Source: an uncultured Flaviramulus sp. (GTDB taxonomy: Bacteria; Bacteroidota; Bacteroidia; Flavobacteriales; Flavobacteriaceae). From it: a stretch of DNA of 64,000 bases. The notes under the pieces are model-generated. The model did no database searches, had not been told where the DNA came from, and saw only the letters and a program-made list of their open reading frames with translations. Within the stretch, counting starts at the first letter, position 1. Each line of letters begins with the position of its first letter. The stretch covers positions 992,001 to 1,056,000 of the forward strand of contig CANMUP010000001.1 of the NCBI GenBank assembly GCA_947501105.1, read 5' to 3'. The translations under genes were made by a program, and so were the position numbers. Positions 44,228 to 54,114 of this stretch are shown piece by piece.

Positions 44228-45601
44228 ATGAAAACTGCATATCCAGTAAAACTTGATGACTCTGAACAATTTGAACAAACAAAAATGCAATATCAAAGAC
44301 GATTTGGTGTTATTGCAGGCTATTTACCCAAAGATATAGGACATATTGGTAAATGGCTGAGCGATCTAGTTGAGGCTTCTCAAAAAGAAAAGGAAAAAGC
44401 TGGAAGTAATTATACTATGGCATATTCAATTTTAGAAATGAAAGCCATGTTAATTAAAAGTAGGAGTTTAGCTAAGGAAGTAGCCGATATGATTCAAGAG
44501 GCACTTATTGTTCATGAAAAGTACGAGCCCAAAGTAAAATACACTATTAAATCACTAGAAGACCTCTTTGTAGCGATGAATTATATTTTGCATAATGCTC
44601 CAAAATTTGAACCTCAAGTAAGTCATACAGCGTTTCCAATGTCAGGATTATTTGTGTACATGATGGCAACACCATCAGGGTGGATTGTTTTTAGGAGTCA
44701 AGCATTCAATGATGCATTACGAAAAATTTTGCAAGCTTGGTGCGATTTTTTGGATAGCCCAGAAACTTTAAGCGTTGTTACTACAGCGTCAGATGGGTGG
44801 CTATCTCCAGCTTCTGTGGTAGCAAATAATTTGGATGAGTTTGTAACAGAAAACACTAAAATTAAAGACCCATTGCATTGGGGTTTTAAATCCTTTAACG
44901 ATTATTTCCATCGACAAATTATTCTACTATGTAGACCACTAGATGGACCAGCCAACAATGCTGTTGTTGTTTCTTCTAATGATGGGACTGTGTATAGAGT
45001 TGCTCGCGATGTAAAACTCACAGATAATTTTGAAACTAAAAGTCAAAATTATTCTTTAACTAATATGCTAGATGGCTCACCATATACAAACGTATTTAAA
45101 GGAGGTGATGTTTTGCAAACCTTTTTAAGCGGTCATGATTACCATAGATGGCGTGCTCCTATTACTGGTGAAATAGTAGAAGCTCGTGTTATAAATGGCT
45201 ATATGTTCAGTGAACTAAAAGTTGAAGGTTGGGATCCTACTGCGGGGACTTATTCACAAGGCTACGAAGCTAATGTTAATACTAGAGGGCTTATTATTAT
45301 TAAACACAAAGATCCAAAAATTGGTTTGGTAGCTGTCATGCCTATAGGAATTACAGAAATCTCATCGGTTAAAATTAGAAAAGCTAATGGAGATCCTATA
45401 AAAATAGGGGATTATATAAACAAAGGAGAAGAATTAGGTTGGTTTAGTTATGGAGGTTCGAGTTTATGTCTTGTTTTTCAAAAAGGAGCTATCAAACAAT
45501 TTACAGTTGTAAATCCAAATGCTGATGTGAATTCAAATAACGGACCTTATGTTCGTGTAAGAGCTCAAGTAGCCATTGCTAATACCTCATTAAAAAAATA
45601 A
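44228..45601 (+). CDS. Phosphatidylserine-decarboxylase-like enzyme, first of a tandem pair
   Basis: This 457-residue protein has an N-terminal PSDC-type extension (about 1-200, with AFNDALRKILQAWCDFLDSP) and a C-terminal PSD domain. PSD enzymes self-cleave at a Gly-Ser bond to make a pyruvoyl cofactor. Here the site is GWFSYGGSSLCLVFQKG (Ser411), and the aspartate of the PADG-like motif is kept as SSNDGTV. The motif DYHRVH of E. coli Psd reads DYHRWRAP here: His306 is kept but the second histidine (H147 in E. coli, part of the self-processing triad) is Arg309. The extended architecture is shared with fungal amino-acid decarboxylases such as PsiD rather than with short bacterial Psd. Self-processing may be lost or altered. 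Confidence 0.87.
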   Translation: MKTAYPVKLDDSEQFEQTKMQYQRRFGVIAGYLPKDIGHIGKWLSDLVEASQKEKEKAGSNYTMAYSILEMKAMLIKSRSLAKEVADMIQEALIVHEKYEPKVKYTIKSLEDLFVAMNYILHNAPKFEPQVSHTAFPMSGLFVYMMATPSGWIVFRSQAFNDALRKILQAWCDFLDSPETLSVVTTASDGWLSPASVVANNLDEFVTENTKIKDPLHWGFKSFNDYFHRQIILLCRPLDGPANNAVVVSSNDGTVYRVARDVKLTDNFETKSQNYSLTNMLDGSPYTNVFKGGDVLQTFLSGHDYHRWRAPITGEIVEARVINGYMFSELKVEGWDPTAGTYSQGYEANVNTRGLIIIKHKDPKIGLVAVMPIGITEISSVKIRKANGDPIKIGDYINKGEELGWFSYGGSSLCLVFQKGAIKQFTVVNPNADVNSNNGPYVRVRAQVAIANTSLKK

Positions 45602-45634
45602 AACCACCAATAACTAATTTAAATAATTCATATT

Positions 45635-46867
45635 ATGAAAACAACCACATTTACAAGTACTAATGACGCCATTGCTTATATTGAAGACTGGTTAAAAACT
45701 CACCCAGGACTTTCCGATTTGTTGCTAGAATCCATTAATAAAGCTGAAAGTAACGCTAGTGGAGGAAAATTAAACGAAGACTTATTTAAGCTCCTCGATT
45801 GGCCACTAACTATTCCAGATTGGATTGAATACCTTAGAAGTTTTAGTCGTTGGATTCCACACCAAAGCCGTTATAAAGGTTGGCAAGATCCTGATACAGG
45901 TTATTCACAAGAAGTATATGATCATTTATGTCATTTTTATTATCTAATTGATCAAAAAGTTGGCCCAAATGGATCAACTATTGTGCAAAATATTGATGGT
46001 TTTAAACAGTGGTTAATAGACTATGCTAATCTATGGGGAGATTTTTTAAATACTACAGAATCCTTCAATGATAGTATCTGGGAATCTTTTAAAAAATATG
46101 CACCTTATTACAGAATAGATGATTCATTAGTAAATGGAAAACCAAATAGCCCAAGTGGTTGGTTAACTTTTAATCAATTTTTTGCACGAGAGCTCAATCC
46201 AGGATTACGACCAATTGATGCTCCTAACGATAATACAGTTGCTGTTGCACCAGCAGATTGCACGTATAGGAAAATGTATAAAATAGATGAAAACTCGAAT
46301 ATTAAAAATACTGTTTTAAAGAAAACACATATTATAGGTAATATTGCTAAACTATTAGACGGTAGCCCACATGCCAACAAATTTGCTAATGGCACTTTTG
46401 TTCATTATTTTTTAGGACCTTATTCGTATCACAGATTTCATGCACCGGTATCAGGAATGGTAGATGAATGTCGAGCTGTTAATGGATTAACTTATTTAGA
46501 AGTTAACATTAATGACAAGCATCAGTTTAATGCACCCGACGATTCCGATTCACCAACTCCTCCAGAGACGGGATATGAATTCAATCAAGCAAGAGGTATT
46601 CTTACTATTGATGCCAGTAAACCAGAGCATGGTGATATGGGTATTGTAGGTGTGGTTCCAGTAGGTATGTGTCAAGTGTCTGGTGTGCATATGATTGCTA
46701 CAGAAGGAAGAGAAATTGCAAAAGGAGAAGAATTTGGTTATTTCTTATTTGGAGGTTCAGATATTATCCTGTTATTTCAAGAAGGAAAAGCTCCTGAAAT
46801 TAACGACTGTAGTACTTATCGCTATTATGGAACTAGTATTAGTGGATGTCCAAATAGTCCAAAATAA
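45635..46867 (+). CDS. Phosphatidylserine-decarboxylase-like enzyme, second of a tandem pair
   Basis: This 410-residue homologue of the preceding protein starts 33 bases after it. The PSDC-like N-terminal part (FKQWLIDYANLWGDFLNTTE) is followed by LTFNQFFARELNPGLRPID, the APADC version of the Asp motif, and SYHRFHAPVSG with both histidines (His266 and His269) intact. The self-cleavage site is FLFGGSDIILLFQEG (Ser375). The aspartate that precedes the histidines in E. coli Psd is Ser264 here. It therefore has the processing residues that its neighbour lacks. Substrate could be phosphatidylserine or a free amino acid; the long N-terminus favours the latter. Confidence 0.87.
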   Translation: MKTTTFTSTNDAIAYIEDWLKTHPGLSDLLLESINKAESNASGGKLNEDLFKLLDWPLTIPDWIEYLRSFSRWIPHQSRYKGWQDPDTGYSQEVYDHLCHFYYLIDQKVGPNGSTIVQNIDGFKQWLIDYANLWGDFLNTTESFNDSIWESFKKYAPYYRIDDSLVNGKPNSPSGWLTFNQFFARELNPGLRPIDAPNDNTVAVAPADCTYRKMYKIDENSNIKNTVLKKTHIIGNIAKLLDGSPHANKFANGTFVHYFLGPYSYHRFHAPVSGMVDECRAVNGLTYLEVNINDKHQFNAPDDSDSPTPPETGYEFNQARGILTIDASKPEHGDMGIVGVVPVGMCQVSGVHMIATEGREIAKGEEFGYFLFGGSDIILLFQEGKAPEINDCSTYRYYGTSISGCPNSPK

Positions 46868-46908
46868 GAGGCATAATTTTTATGCATTTATTTTATAAAT
46901 TAAGTTCT

Positions 46909-46949
46909 AAAATTAGGTTTGGTAGTGTTTTTACTGAACCTAATTTTTT
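46909..46949 (+). terminator. Rho-independent terminator after the tandem decarboxylase genes
   Basis: Arms AAAATTAGGTT (46909-46919) and AACCTAATTTT (46937-46947) with a 17-base loop, ending in six T residues at 46944-46949. It lies about 40 bases after the second decarboxylase stop and closes the two-gene unit. Confidence 0.8.
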
Positions 46950-47098
46950 ATGATAATTTTCAATTAAACAAATACGATTTTACTCAATTATCTCAGAATG
47001 AATGAAGTTGAGGTTTTGATATGTAAATGGAATGCTACCGTTGTGTTAAATTGGTATTAATAATCGTTTTTTTATACTGAAATACTCCCTTTTCTATT

Positions 47099-47106
47099 TA
47101 GCTTTG
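47099..47106 (+). promoter_or_regulatory. Candidate -7 promoter element of the LRR lipoprotein gene
   Basis: TAGCTTTG fits TAnnTTTG exactly and lies 18 bases before the ATG at 47125. The -33 region is T-rich without a distinct TTG at ideal distance. Confidence 0.45.
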
Positions 47107-47124
47107 CGCGAAAAAAAATAGGTT

Positions 47125-48018
47125 ATGACTTGGAGTAAGGCTATAAAATTAATTTGTGTAATCCCATCGTGTTTAATGATCTCTTGTTCAGATGATAACA
47201 CAAATACACCGCCAGATGATCTCTACTTAAATGTTCCAGATGCCAATTTTGAAGCTAAATTAATAAGCCTAGGAATCGATTCTGATAATACCGTGAATAA
47301 GCAAATGTTAAAAACAGATGCAAAAAACATTCAAGATCTTAATGTAGATAATTTAGATATTAATGATTTAACGGGTATTGAAGGATTTGTAGATTTAAAG
47401 AAATTATCAGCAGCGCAAAATAGCATTAGCCAAATCGATTTAAAGCACAACACGTTGCTTGATACCTTGATTTTATTTTCAAACCAAATTAAAAGTATCG
47501 ACCTTAGTCATAATACAGAATTGCTTAAGGTAAATATAGAATCTAATCAACTTACTACACTTATAGGCATGTCAAATACTACAAAGTTAAAAAGGTTGGA
47601 TGCCTCATTTAATTACTTAAAAGCATTTAGTATTAATCACGAAGCTATCGAAACGCTGTATATAAGTGATAACGATTTAGAATCTTTTGATGTTGAAGGT
47701 GCCGTAAACTTGAAAAACATTTTTTTAAAAACAAATAAGCTTACTAGCATAGATGTGTCATCTAATACCTTGTTAGAAACTCTAGTGCTTTCAGATAATA
47801 AAATTAAGGAACTTGATTTAGAGCAAAACAGTGATTTAACTGTATTGTGGATATCTAGTAATTTACTAACGGGGCTTGATGTAAGTAACCTTACTGCCTT
47901 AGGTTTTTTATCGGTATATAATAACCCAGATTTGTCTTGTATCAAAATTTATAGTGGGCAGGATGTTCCAAATCTTACCATATCTGATTCTCAAGAATTG
48001 AATGTGCTTTGTGATTAG
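47125..48018 (+). CDS. Leucine-rich-repeat lipoprotein
   Basis: This 297-residue envelope lipoprotein (lipobox LMISC, Cys at about residue 21) has a linker (SDDNTNTPPDD) and a conserved N-cap (YLNVPDANFEAKLISLGID). About nine 21- to 22-residue leucine-rich repeats of the internalin-like or bacterial type follow, for example LKRLDASFNYLKAFSI and LETLVLSDNKIKELDL. A cap with CIKIYSGQDVP ends it. Flavobacteria carry many such proteins; they present a protein-binding arc at the cell surface. Ligand unknown. A downstream BspA-like protein is also repeat-based. Confidence 0.87.
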   Translation: MTWSKAIKLICVIPSCLMISCSDDNTNTPPDDLYLNVPDANFEAKLISLGIDSDNTVNKQMLKTDAKNIQDLNVDNLDINDLTGIEGFVDLKKLSAAQNSISQIDLKHNTLLDTLILFSNQIKSIDLSHNTELLKVNIESNQLTTLIGMSNTTKLKRLDASFNYLKAFSINHEAIETLYISDNDLESFDVEGAVNLKNIFLKTNKLTSIDVSSNTLLETLVLSDNKIKELDLEQNSDLTVLWISSNLLTGLDVSNLTALGFLSVYNNPDLSCIKIYSGQDVPNLTISDSQELNVLCD

Positions 48019-48289
48019 TTTAAGGATGTCTTCTTAAAATATTTTTTATAGTAATGCCATCGCACTTGTAGCGATTAACATGGGCTTTTCTAAAAAAATA
48101 TCAACTTTGTAAACACTATTCTTTCTGAAACAACAATAAGAGAGTAGTAGATTGTTTTGTCAACATAAAACGCATATAAAATCAACTCTAACGCTTATTG
48201 ATTAAAACCCTACAAAAAAAGATTTACTATTTCTCGATTTGTTTTATAAAGGTAGTTTGGCTTTTTATAAACCTTTAAACAAATCAAAT

Positions 48290-50587
48290 ATGAAAAGAAA
48301 CCTACTTATTTTAATCACCTTTTGTATATCTGTAATAGGATATTCTCAATCGGTTGGAGACACTTTTGTTGATAATTTTATAACTTTCGAGATTACTTCA
48401 CTGTCACCTAATGAAGTTGAAGTCCACGACTACAATCATAGTGGTAGCACAGATGTGGTTATCCCTAGCACAGTTACTAATAGTAGCACAACTTATAATG
48501 TAACTAGCATAGGAGACGATGCTTTTAATTATATTATATCAGCAGGCAAAATAACTAGCGTTACGTTTACTTTACCTAGTAATATTGCAACTATTGGAAA
48601 TCAAGCCTTTCGTGATCAGAATTTAACAACTGTAACTATACCTTCAAGTGTTATCAGTATTAGCCAGTATGCGTTTTGGCATAATAATTTAACTAGTGTT
48701 ACTATAGAAAATGGTATACAAAGTATTGGTGATCATGCTTTTTCAACCAATCAAATAGCGAGCATTACTATTCCAAATAGTGTTACCAGTATCGGTCAAT
48801 TTGCTTTTCAAAGCAATCAATTAACTAATGCAACACTCTCAAATAATCTTATCAGTATTGGCTCAGCTGCTTTCAGTCAAAACCAACTACAAAGTATTGT
48901 AATTCCAAATAGTGTTACTAGTTTTAGTAGTGCTTTTAGTTCTAATCAATTAACTAGTATTACATTACCTAGTGGTATTACTAATATTGATGTTGGTGCT
49001 TTTCGAAGTAATAATTTAACTCATGTTACTATTCCTAGTACTGTTACAAATATTGAGAACACTGCTTTTAGAGATAATCCATTAGCAACTGTAACTTCAC
49101 AAGCAACAATACCTCCTACTATATTTGTTCCTGGGATTAATGATTCGTTTTGGAATCGTTCTGTTATTGATTTAACGATTCCAGCAGGAACATCAGCTGC
49201 CTATGCTGCTGGGGGTTGGACTGGCTTTAATTCGGTAACAGAAGCAAATGCATTAGCGGTTGGAGACACTTTTGTTGTAGATTTTATAACTTATGAGGTG
49301 ACTTCTTCTACATCTAATACAGTTGAAGTTATAGACTATAATACAGCTGGGGGAACTGTAGTAAATATACCTGCTATTGTTTCCTATAGTGTTGTAGCGT
49401 ATGATGTAACAAATATTGCTGGTGGAGCTTTTCAAAGTAAAAATTTAACCCATGTTACTATTCCAAATAGTGTTACTAATATTGAGATTTCTGCTTTTCA
49501 TACAAATCAACTTACAAGTGTTATAATTCCTGAAAGTGTTACTAATATTGGTCCAATTGCTTTCCTTAGTAATCCCTTAAATACAATTATTTCATTAGGT
49601 GCAATATCGCCTATTATAACTACAGGTGGCGGTACTGATACTTTTGGAAGCTCTAGTTATAGTCGTAGTAACATTAATTTAGTTATACCAAATAATACCA
49701 CAGATGAATATGTTACTGATAGTGGAGCACTATGGACTGGTTTTAAAATGGTTTTTGAAGCAACTTCTCCAACCACAGCTGAAGTTTCAAATTATGATCC
49801 AGCAAATGGTACTAGTGTAGTTATACCTTCAACTGTTACGGCAGGTTCTATAGTATTTGATGTAATTAAAATTGATGATTCAGCATTTGAGAACATAGGC
49901 TTAACTAGTGTTACTATTCCTAATAGTGTTACAGATATTGGGATTTCAGCGTTTAACACAAATAGCTTAACAAGTGTAACTATACCAGATAGTGTTACTA
50001 CTATTGGTACTACAGCTTTTGCAACTAATTCTATTACAAATCTATCATTAGGAGCTAATGTTACTGATATAAGTATTGGCGCTTTTGTAGATAATAATTT
50101 ATCTGATGTTACTATTCCTAGTAATGTTACTTTTATTGGTTTGTTAGCTTTTGGTAATAACCCATTAACTAGCGTAACCTCATTAGCTACAACACCACCA
50201 ACTATTACAACAGGTACTAATGATACTTTTGCTTTTAACCGTAGTAACATTCATTTACATATCCCACCAAATACTATGGGTGCTTATGTTACAGATATTG
50301 GAGCGTTATGGACAGGTTTTAATCCAGTAACCGAAGATGCGCTATTAAGTAATACTGATTTTGAATTAACAAATAATGTAAAGGTTATTACTGAAGCGGA
50401 TGCTTTAAAAATTTCGTATCCAAATAATATTAAATTAAAAAACTATAGCATTTACAATATTACTGGAGCTAAAATAACTACAGGGACAAGTGATGAAATA
50501 AAAACATCAACTTTTAATAGTGGTGTTTATATTTTAAAACTTCATTTTGATAAAGGAATAGCTACCAAAAAAGTTATAGTTAATTAA
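48290..50587 (+). CDS. BspA-like leucine-rich-repeat protein with T9SS sorting tail
   Basis: This 765-residue secreted protein has a signal peptide (LLILITFCISVIGYSQ) and three successive modules, each opening with a phrase such as GDTFVDNFITFEITS. Each module is followed by LRR_5/BspA repeats of about 23 residues of the form LTSVTIPNSVTSIGxxAF. The C-terminal 75 residues (LKNYSIYNITGAKITTG, then FNSGVYILKLHFDKG) are a type A T9SS sorting domain, so the protein is exported by the gliding-linked type IX system and kept at the surface. I start at ATG 48290 because the signal peptide begins there. The first two modules share near-identical DNA at their openings, which suggests recent internal duplication. 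Confidence 0.9.
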   Translation: MKRNLLILITFCISVIGYSQSVGDTFVDNFITFEITSLSPNEVEVHDYNHSGSTDVVIPSTVTNSSTTYNVTSIGDDAFNYIISAGKITSVTFTLPSNIATIGNQAFRDQNLTTVTIPSSVISISQYAFWHNNLTSVTIENGIQSIGDHAFSTNQIASITIPNSVTSIGQFAFQSNQLTNATLSNNLISIGSAAFSQNQLQSIVIPNSVTSFSSAFSSNQLTSITLPSGITNIDVGAFRSNNLTHVTIPSTVTNIENTAFRDNPLATVTSQATIPPTIFVPGINDSFWNRSVIDLTIPAGTSAAYAAGGWTGFNSVTEANALAVGDTFVVDFITYEVTSSTSNTVEVIDYNTAGGTVVNIPAIVSYSVVAYDVTNIAGGAFQSKNLTHVTIPNSVTNIEISAFHTNQLTSVIIPESVTNIGPIAFLSNPLNTIISLGAISPIITTGGGTDTFGSSSYSRSNINLVIPNNTTDEYVTDSGALWTGFKMVFEATSPTTAEVSNYDPANGTSVVIPSTVTAGSIVFDVIKIDDSAFENIGLTSVTIPNSVTDIGISAFNTNSLTSVTIPDSVTTIGTTAFATNSITNLSLGANVTDISIGAFVDNNLSDVTIPSNVTFIGLLAFGNNPLTSVTSLATTPPTITTGTNDTFAFNRSNIHLHIPPNTMGAYVTDIGALWTGFNPVTEDALLSNTDFELTNNVKVITEADALKISYPNNIKLKNYSIYNITGAKITTGTSDEIKTSTFNSGVYILKLHFDKGIATKKVIVN

Positions 50588-50831
50588 TAAATATTATAAA
50601 CCTTGTTGAATATGCTTAGTTTTTTAGAAAGGTATAGGTTAGAGTTGTCTTTGGTTTTATTATATGCATTAATTTTTTACCTTATTTTTTTGTAGCTAAA
50701 AATATAAGCCGTAATCTAAAACTAGATTTACCTTTTACTAACTATAAGCGTTTTTAAAGTGCTTGTAGTTAGTATTTTATTTGTTATCGTTAAAAATTAT
50801 ATTGTAATTAGCTTGAAATTCTACCTTTAAT

Positions 50832-53018
50832 ATGAAAATCACCAATTCCTTTATATTTTTTTTAGTGCTATCTTTTTCTATTTCAACTACTATTCTAGCT
50901 CAAAATGCAGAAATAGATAGTCTTAAACTGGTATTGCAAAATCATAAAGTAGAAGATACGATTAGAGTAAACCTTCTAAACAATTTGGCATTCAGTTTAA
51001 GGAAAATAGATACTACTACTGCCGAGGTGTATTTAAAAAAATCTGCCAAAATTTTAAGTGTGCTGAATTTTCCTAAGGGGGAAGCTAAAAACATGCTTAT
51101 AAATGGAATAATTAACGCTTCAAAAACAAAATATGAAGAGGGGTTTCCGTTGTATGAAGAATCACTTAAACTAAATAAATCTATTGGTTTTGATAAAGGA
51201 GTTTCAGAATGTTATAAAGAAATGGGACATTTCTATTATAAAAGAGGGGATCAACAACAAGCTATATCGCATTACAAAAAGGCTTTAACGATTAGTGAAA
51301 AACTTAATGATAAAGAGGAAATATTTGGTGTTTTGAATGATATAGGATGGTCTTATATTTTAATAGGGGATTATGATGAAGCTGAGTCAATTTATAAAGA
51401 AGCCTTACTTAAAGGAAAAGGAACAAAAAATAAAACATTACTTTCTGGTTGCTTTAGTGATTTAGGGACTATTTATTCTTACCAAGGAAATTACACAATA
51501 GCCTTGGATTATTATAAAAAATCACTCGAAATAGCCCAAAAACATGTAGATAGTGTAGCAATAGGAAATGTTTTTGGTAATATGGGGCCTATTTATACAG
51601 AGCTAGAAAATTATGATAAAGCAATAGATTGTTTTAAAGAATCTATAAACTATTTAAAAGGCAATTATAAAAATGCTACTGCAAGTAACTATAATAATAT
51701 AGGTTTAGCTTATACAGCAAAAAAAGAATATAAAAGGGCACGTCAATATCTTAATGATGCAAAAAAAGTCTATAGAGAAATGAATGATAAAGGAGGTGAA
51801 GCCATTGCACTAATTAATACTGCTGATGTCCATTTAGCATTAAATGAATATGACACAGCATATCAATATTTTGAATCAGCAAAAAAAATGAGCTTAGAGG
51901 TTGATAATCAACGAAACATATGCTATTCTTTTCTGGGTCAAGCCAAAATCCTTGTAATTAAAAAAAAATATAGTAGCGCATTGTCCCACGTTCTTAAAGG
52001 TAAAAAGATTGCAGATAATCTTGAACTTTTAAATTTTCAAAGAGATGCTAATAAAATACTTTCTGACATATATAATCATATAGGTAATTATAAAAAAGCC
52101 CTTCAAAATCATCAACAATATAAAATATTAAACGATAGCTTATTTAATAAGAAAAATATTGAAAAAATAACACGATTAGAATCTGAATACAAACACAGGC
52201 AAGCATTAGATTCTGCAAGCATAAGAGAATTACAATTAACAAAAACAATAACAGAAACTAATATAAATTTAGAAAAAACCCAGCGCAATTATTTATGGGC
52301 AATTATTGGTGTTCTTTTAATCTCAATGTTATTGGGTGCTGTTATTTTCTACCAGAAATTAGGCCATGCCAAGGCTAAGACCCAAAATGCAGTTATAGAA
52401 CAAAAACTATTGCGCTCTCAAATGACACCACATTTTATCTTTAATTCATTGTCAGTCTTACAAGGGATGATTTTGAATAAAGAAGAAAAAAAGTCGGTTA
52501 ATTATTTGTCAAAATTCTCAAAATTATTGCGCATTACTTTAGAAAATTCAAGAGATAAAACGGTTTCTTTGTCACAAGAGTTAACAGCTATTAAAAATTA
52601 TTTAACACTTCAAAATTTAGAGAATAACGCTTATCAGTCTACAGTTTTAGTCGAAGATACTATCGATGTGTCTTTATTTGAAATTCCACCAATGCTTATT
52701 CAGCCATTTGTAGAAAATGCTATTGAGCATGCATTTGAAGGTCAGGAAACAAGTAGGGAAATAGATATTAAACTGACATATACAGACAAAAAATTAATGT
52801 GTTTTATAACAGATAACGGAATAGGCTATAAGTCTCAAAAAGCAAATAAAAAAAGTCATAAAAAATCATTATCATCATCAATAACATCAGAGCGTTTAAA
52901 AATATTATCTAAAGATTTTAAAATGGAAGGTTTTGTTAGTATTGAAGATAGGCAAAAATACAATGAGCAAGGTACTATTGTTACTTTAGTAATTCCGCAT
53001 AAAACACTTGTGGTATGA
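50832..53018 (+). CDS. TPR-domain LytS-type histidine kinase
   Basis: This 728-residue sensor has a signal-type N-terminus, about nine tetratricopeptide repeats (residues 70-430, for example GHFYYKRGDQQQAISHYKKA), a coiled-coil linker and one membrane helix (about 488-506). The kinase core is of the His_kinase (LytS) type with the phospho-acceptor His534 in LRSQMTPHFIFNSLSVLQGM, and the ATPase region includes PFVENAIEHAFEG and FITDNGIGYKS. TPRs would face the periplasm and sense a partner protein. The paired regulator gene follows 93 bases later. Confidence 0.93.
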   Translation: MKITNSFIFFLVLSFSISTTILAQNAEIDSLKLVLQNHKVEDTIRVNLLNNLAFSLRKIDTTTAEVYLKKSAKILSVLNFPKGEAKNMLINGIINASKTKYEEGFPLYEESLKLNKSIGFDKGVSECYKEMGHFYYKRGDQQQAISHYKKALTISEKLNDKEEIFGVLNDIGWSYILIGDYDEAESIYKEALLKGKGTKNKTLLSGCFSDLGTIYSYQGNYTIALDYYKKSLEIAQKHVDSVAIGNVFGNMGPIYTELENYDKAIDCFKESINYLKGNYKNATASNYNNIGLAYTAKKEYKRARQYLNDAKKVYREMNDKGGEAIALINTADVHLALNEYDTAYQYFESAKKMSLEVDNQRNICYSFLGQAKILVIKKKYSSALSHVLKGKKIADNLELLNFQRDANKILSDIYNHIGNYKKALQNHQQYKILNDSLFNKKNIEKITRLESEYKHRQALDSASIRELQLTKTITETNINLEKTQRNYLWAIIGVLLISMLLGAVIFYQKLGHAKAKTQNAVIEQKLLRSQMTPHFIFNSLSVLQGMILNKEEKKSVNYLSKFSKLLRITLENSRDKTVSLSQELTAIKNYLTLQNLENNAYQSTVLVEDTIDVSLFEIPPMLIQPFVENAIEHAFEGQETSREIDIKLTYTDKKLMCFITDNGIGYKSQKANKKSHKKSLSSSITSERLKILSKDFKMEGFVSIEDRQKYNEQGTIVTLVIPHKTLVV

Positions 53019-53111
53019 TGAAACATCTTAGATTATTTTTTTGTGATGCCATAATGGAAAGGTTAATATGGATGTTACATGTGACCTTTGAAAAACAATA
53101 AATAGCAACAC

Positions 53112-53849
53112 ATGAAAACATTAATAGTAGAAGATAAAGCCTATATTAGAAAAGGGTTACTTAATATTTTAAAAACAATAGATGCAGAAGTAGAAGTTGT
53201 TGGAGAATGCGTATCGGTAAAAGAAGCTGTTGTTGTGGCTAGTGCTTGTAAACCAGAGTTAATTTTTTTAGATATTAACCTAACTGATGGTAACGCTTTT
53301 GAGTTTTTAGAGCAAACAGAACACTTACAATTTAAAGTAATTTTCATCACTGCTTATGAAGAATATGCCCTAAAAGCCTTAAAGAGTGGAGCGATAGATT
53401 ATATTTTAAAACCAGTGGACGTAGATGAGCTTAAAGCCGCTTTAGAAAAGGTGAAACATTTACCTATAGATGAACAAAAACAACAAATTAGAAAAGTAAA
53501 AGAAGTATGGAGTAATGACGATACTAAATTAATTGTATCTCTACATGATAGCTTTCAGGTTATAGATTTAAATGAATTACTTTATTGCGAATCAGATAAA
53601 GGTTACACCACATTTTACTGTAATGACGGGAGGAGACATGTCGCATCTAAAACTATAAAAGAGTTTGAAGATCAGCTCATTGCAGTAAATTTTATTCGCC
53701 CGCATCAATCCTTTATAGTAAACTTAAAGTTTATAGATAAGTACGAGAAGTCAGGCACTATTTACCTTAAAAACGGAAAAAAAATACCAGTATCCTCAAG
53801 AAAGAAAGAACATTTTGTAACCTCTTTTTTGAATTGGTATAAAAGCTAA
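53112..53849 (+). CDS. LytTR-family response regulator
   Basis: This 245-residue cytosolic regulator has a REC domain with phospho-acceptor Asp54 (ELIFLDINLTDGNAFEFLEQ), the conserved Lys in DYILKPVDVDELKAAL, and a C-terminal LytTR DNA-binding domain from about 145. That domain has LLYCESDKGYTTFYC, INFIRPHQSFIVNLKFI-like strands and a PVSSRKK end. It is the partner of the TPR kinase and would bind direct-repeat sites; no such site was identified. Confidence 0.93.
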   Translation: MKTLIVEDKAYIRKGLLNILKTIDAEVEVVGECVSVKEAVVVASACKPELIFLDINLTDGNAFEFLEQTEHLQFKVIFITAYEEYALKALKSGAIDYILKPVDVDELKAALEKVKHLPIDEQKQQIRKVKEVWSNDDTKLIVSLHDSFQVIDLNELLYCESDKGYTTFYCNDGRRHVASKTIKEFEDQLIAVNFIRPHQSFIVNLKFIDKYEKSGTIYLKNGKKIPVSSRKKEHFVTSFLNWYKS

Positions 53850-54097
53850 TTAACAAATATTGTCGTTTGTACTATAATGTACCGCGTTATGTAACTTGAG
53901 CTTTGGTAAAAGCGAAAGTTGTTACTACAGTTTCTTGAAAAAATTATTCTCAAAAGCTTCTTCTACTATGTTAATGGAACACTTTTTATGCGACGACGTA
54001 GGAGGGAAGCGTAATGTGTGTGGAATGGATATAATAAATAACTATTTTGTGTTAATAAGAATGCAAAACTATTACTACAGCAACAAATTAGTTTAAT

Positions 54098-54105
54098 TAT
54101 ATTTG
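54098..54105 (+). promoter_or_regulatory. Candidate -7 promoter element of the methyltransferase-nuclease cassette
   Basis: TATATTTG fits TAnnTTTG exactly and ends ten bases before the ATG at 54115, which would give a very short leader. It is the only matching box in the 250 bases before the cassette. Confidence 0.4.
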
Positions 54106-54114
54106 AAAATAACT

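Noticed and set aside
48290-50587. Repeated short words in the BspA-like gene as a CRISPR array
   Set aside because: The repeats are in frame, encode LRR_5 units of about 23 residues and are not separated by unique spacers of constant length.
53896-54096. Plus-strand 66-codon ORF before the methyltransferase cassette
   Set aside because: Composition is irregular, no motif, and the promoter box of the cassette lies directly after its end; more likely noncoding.
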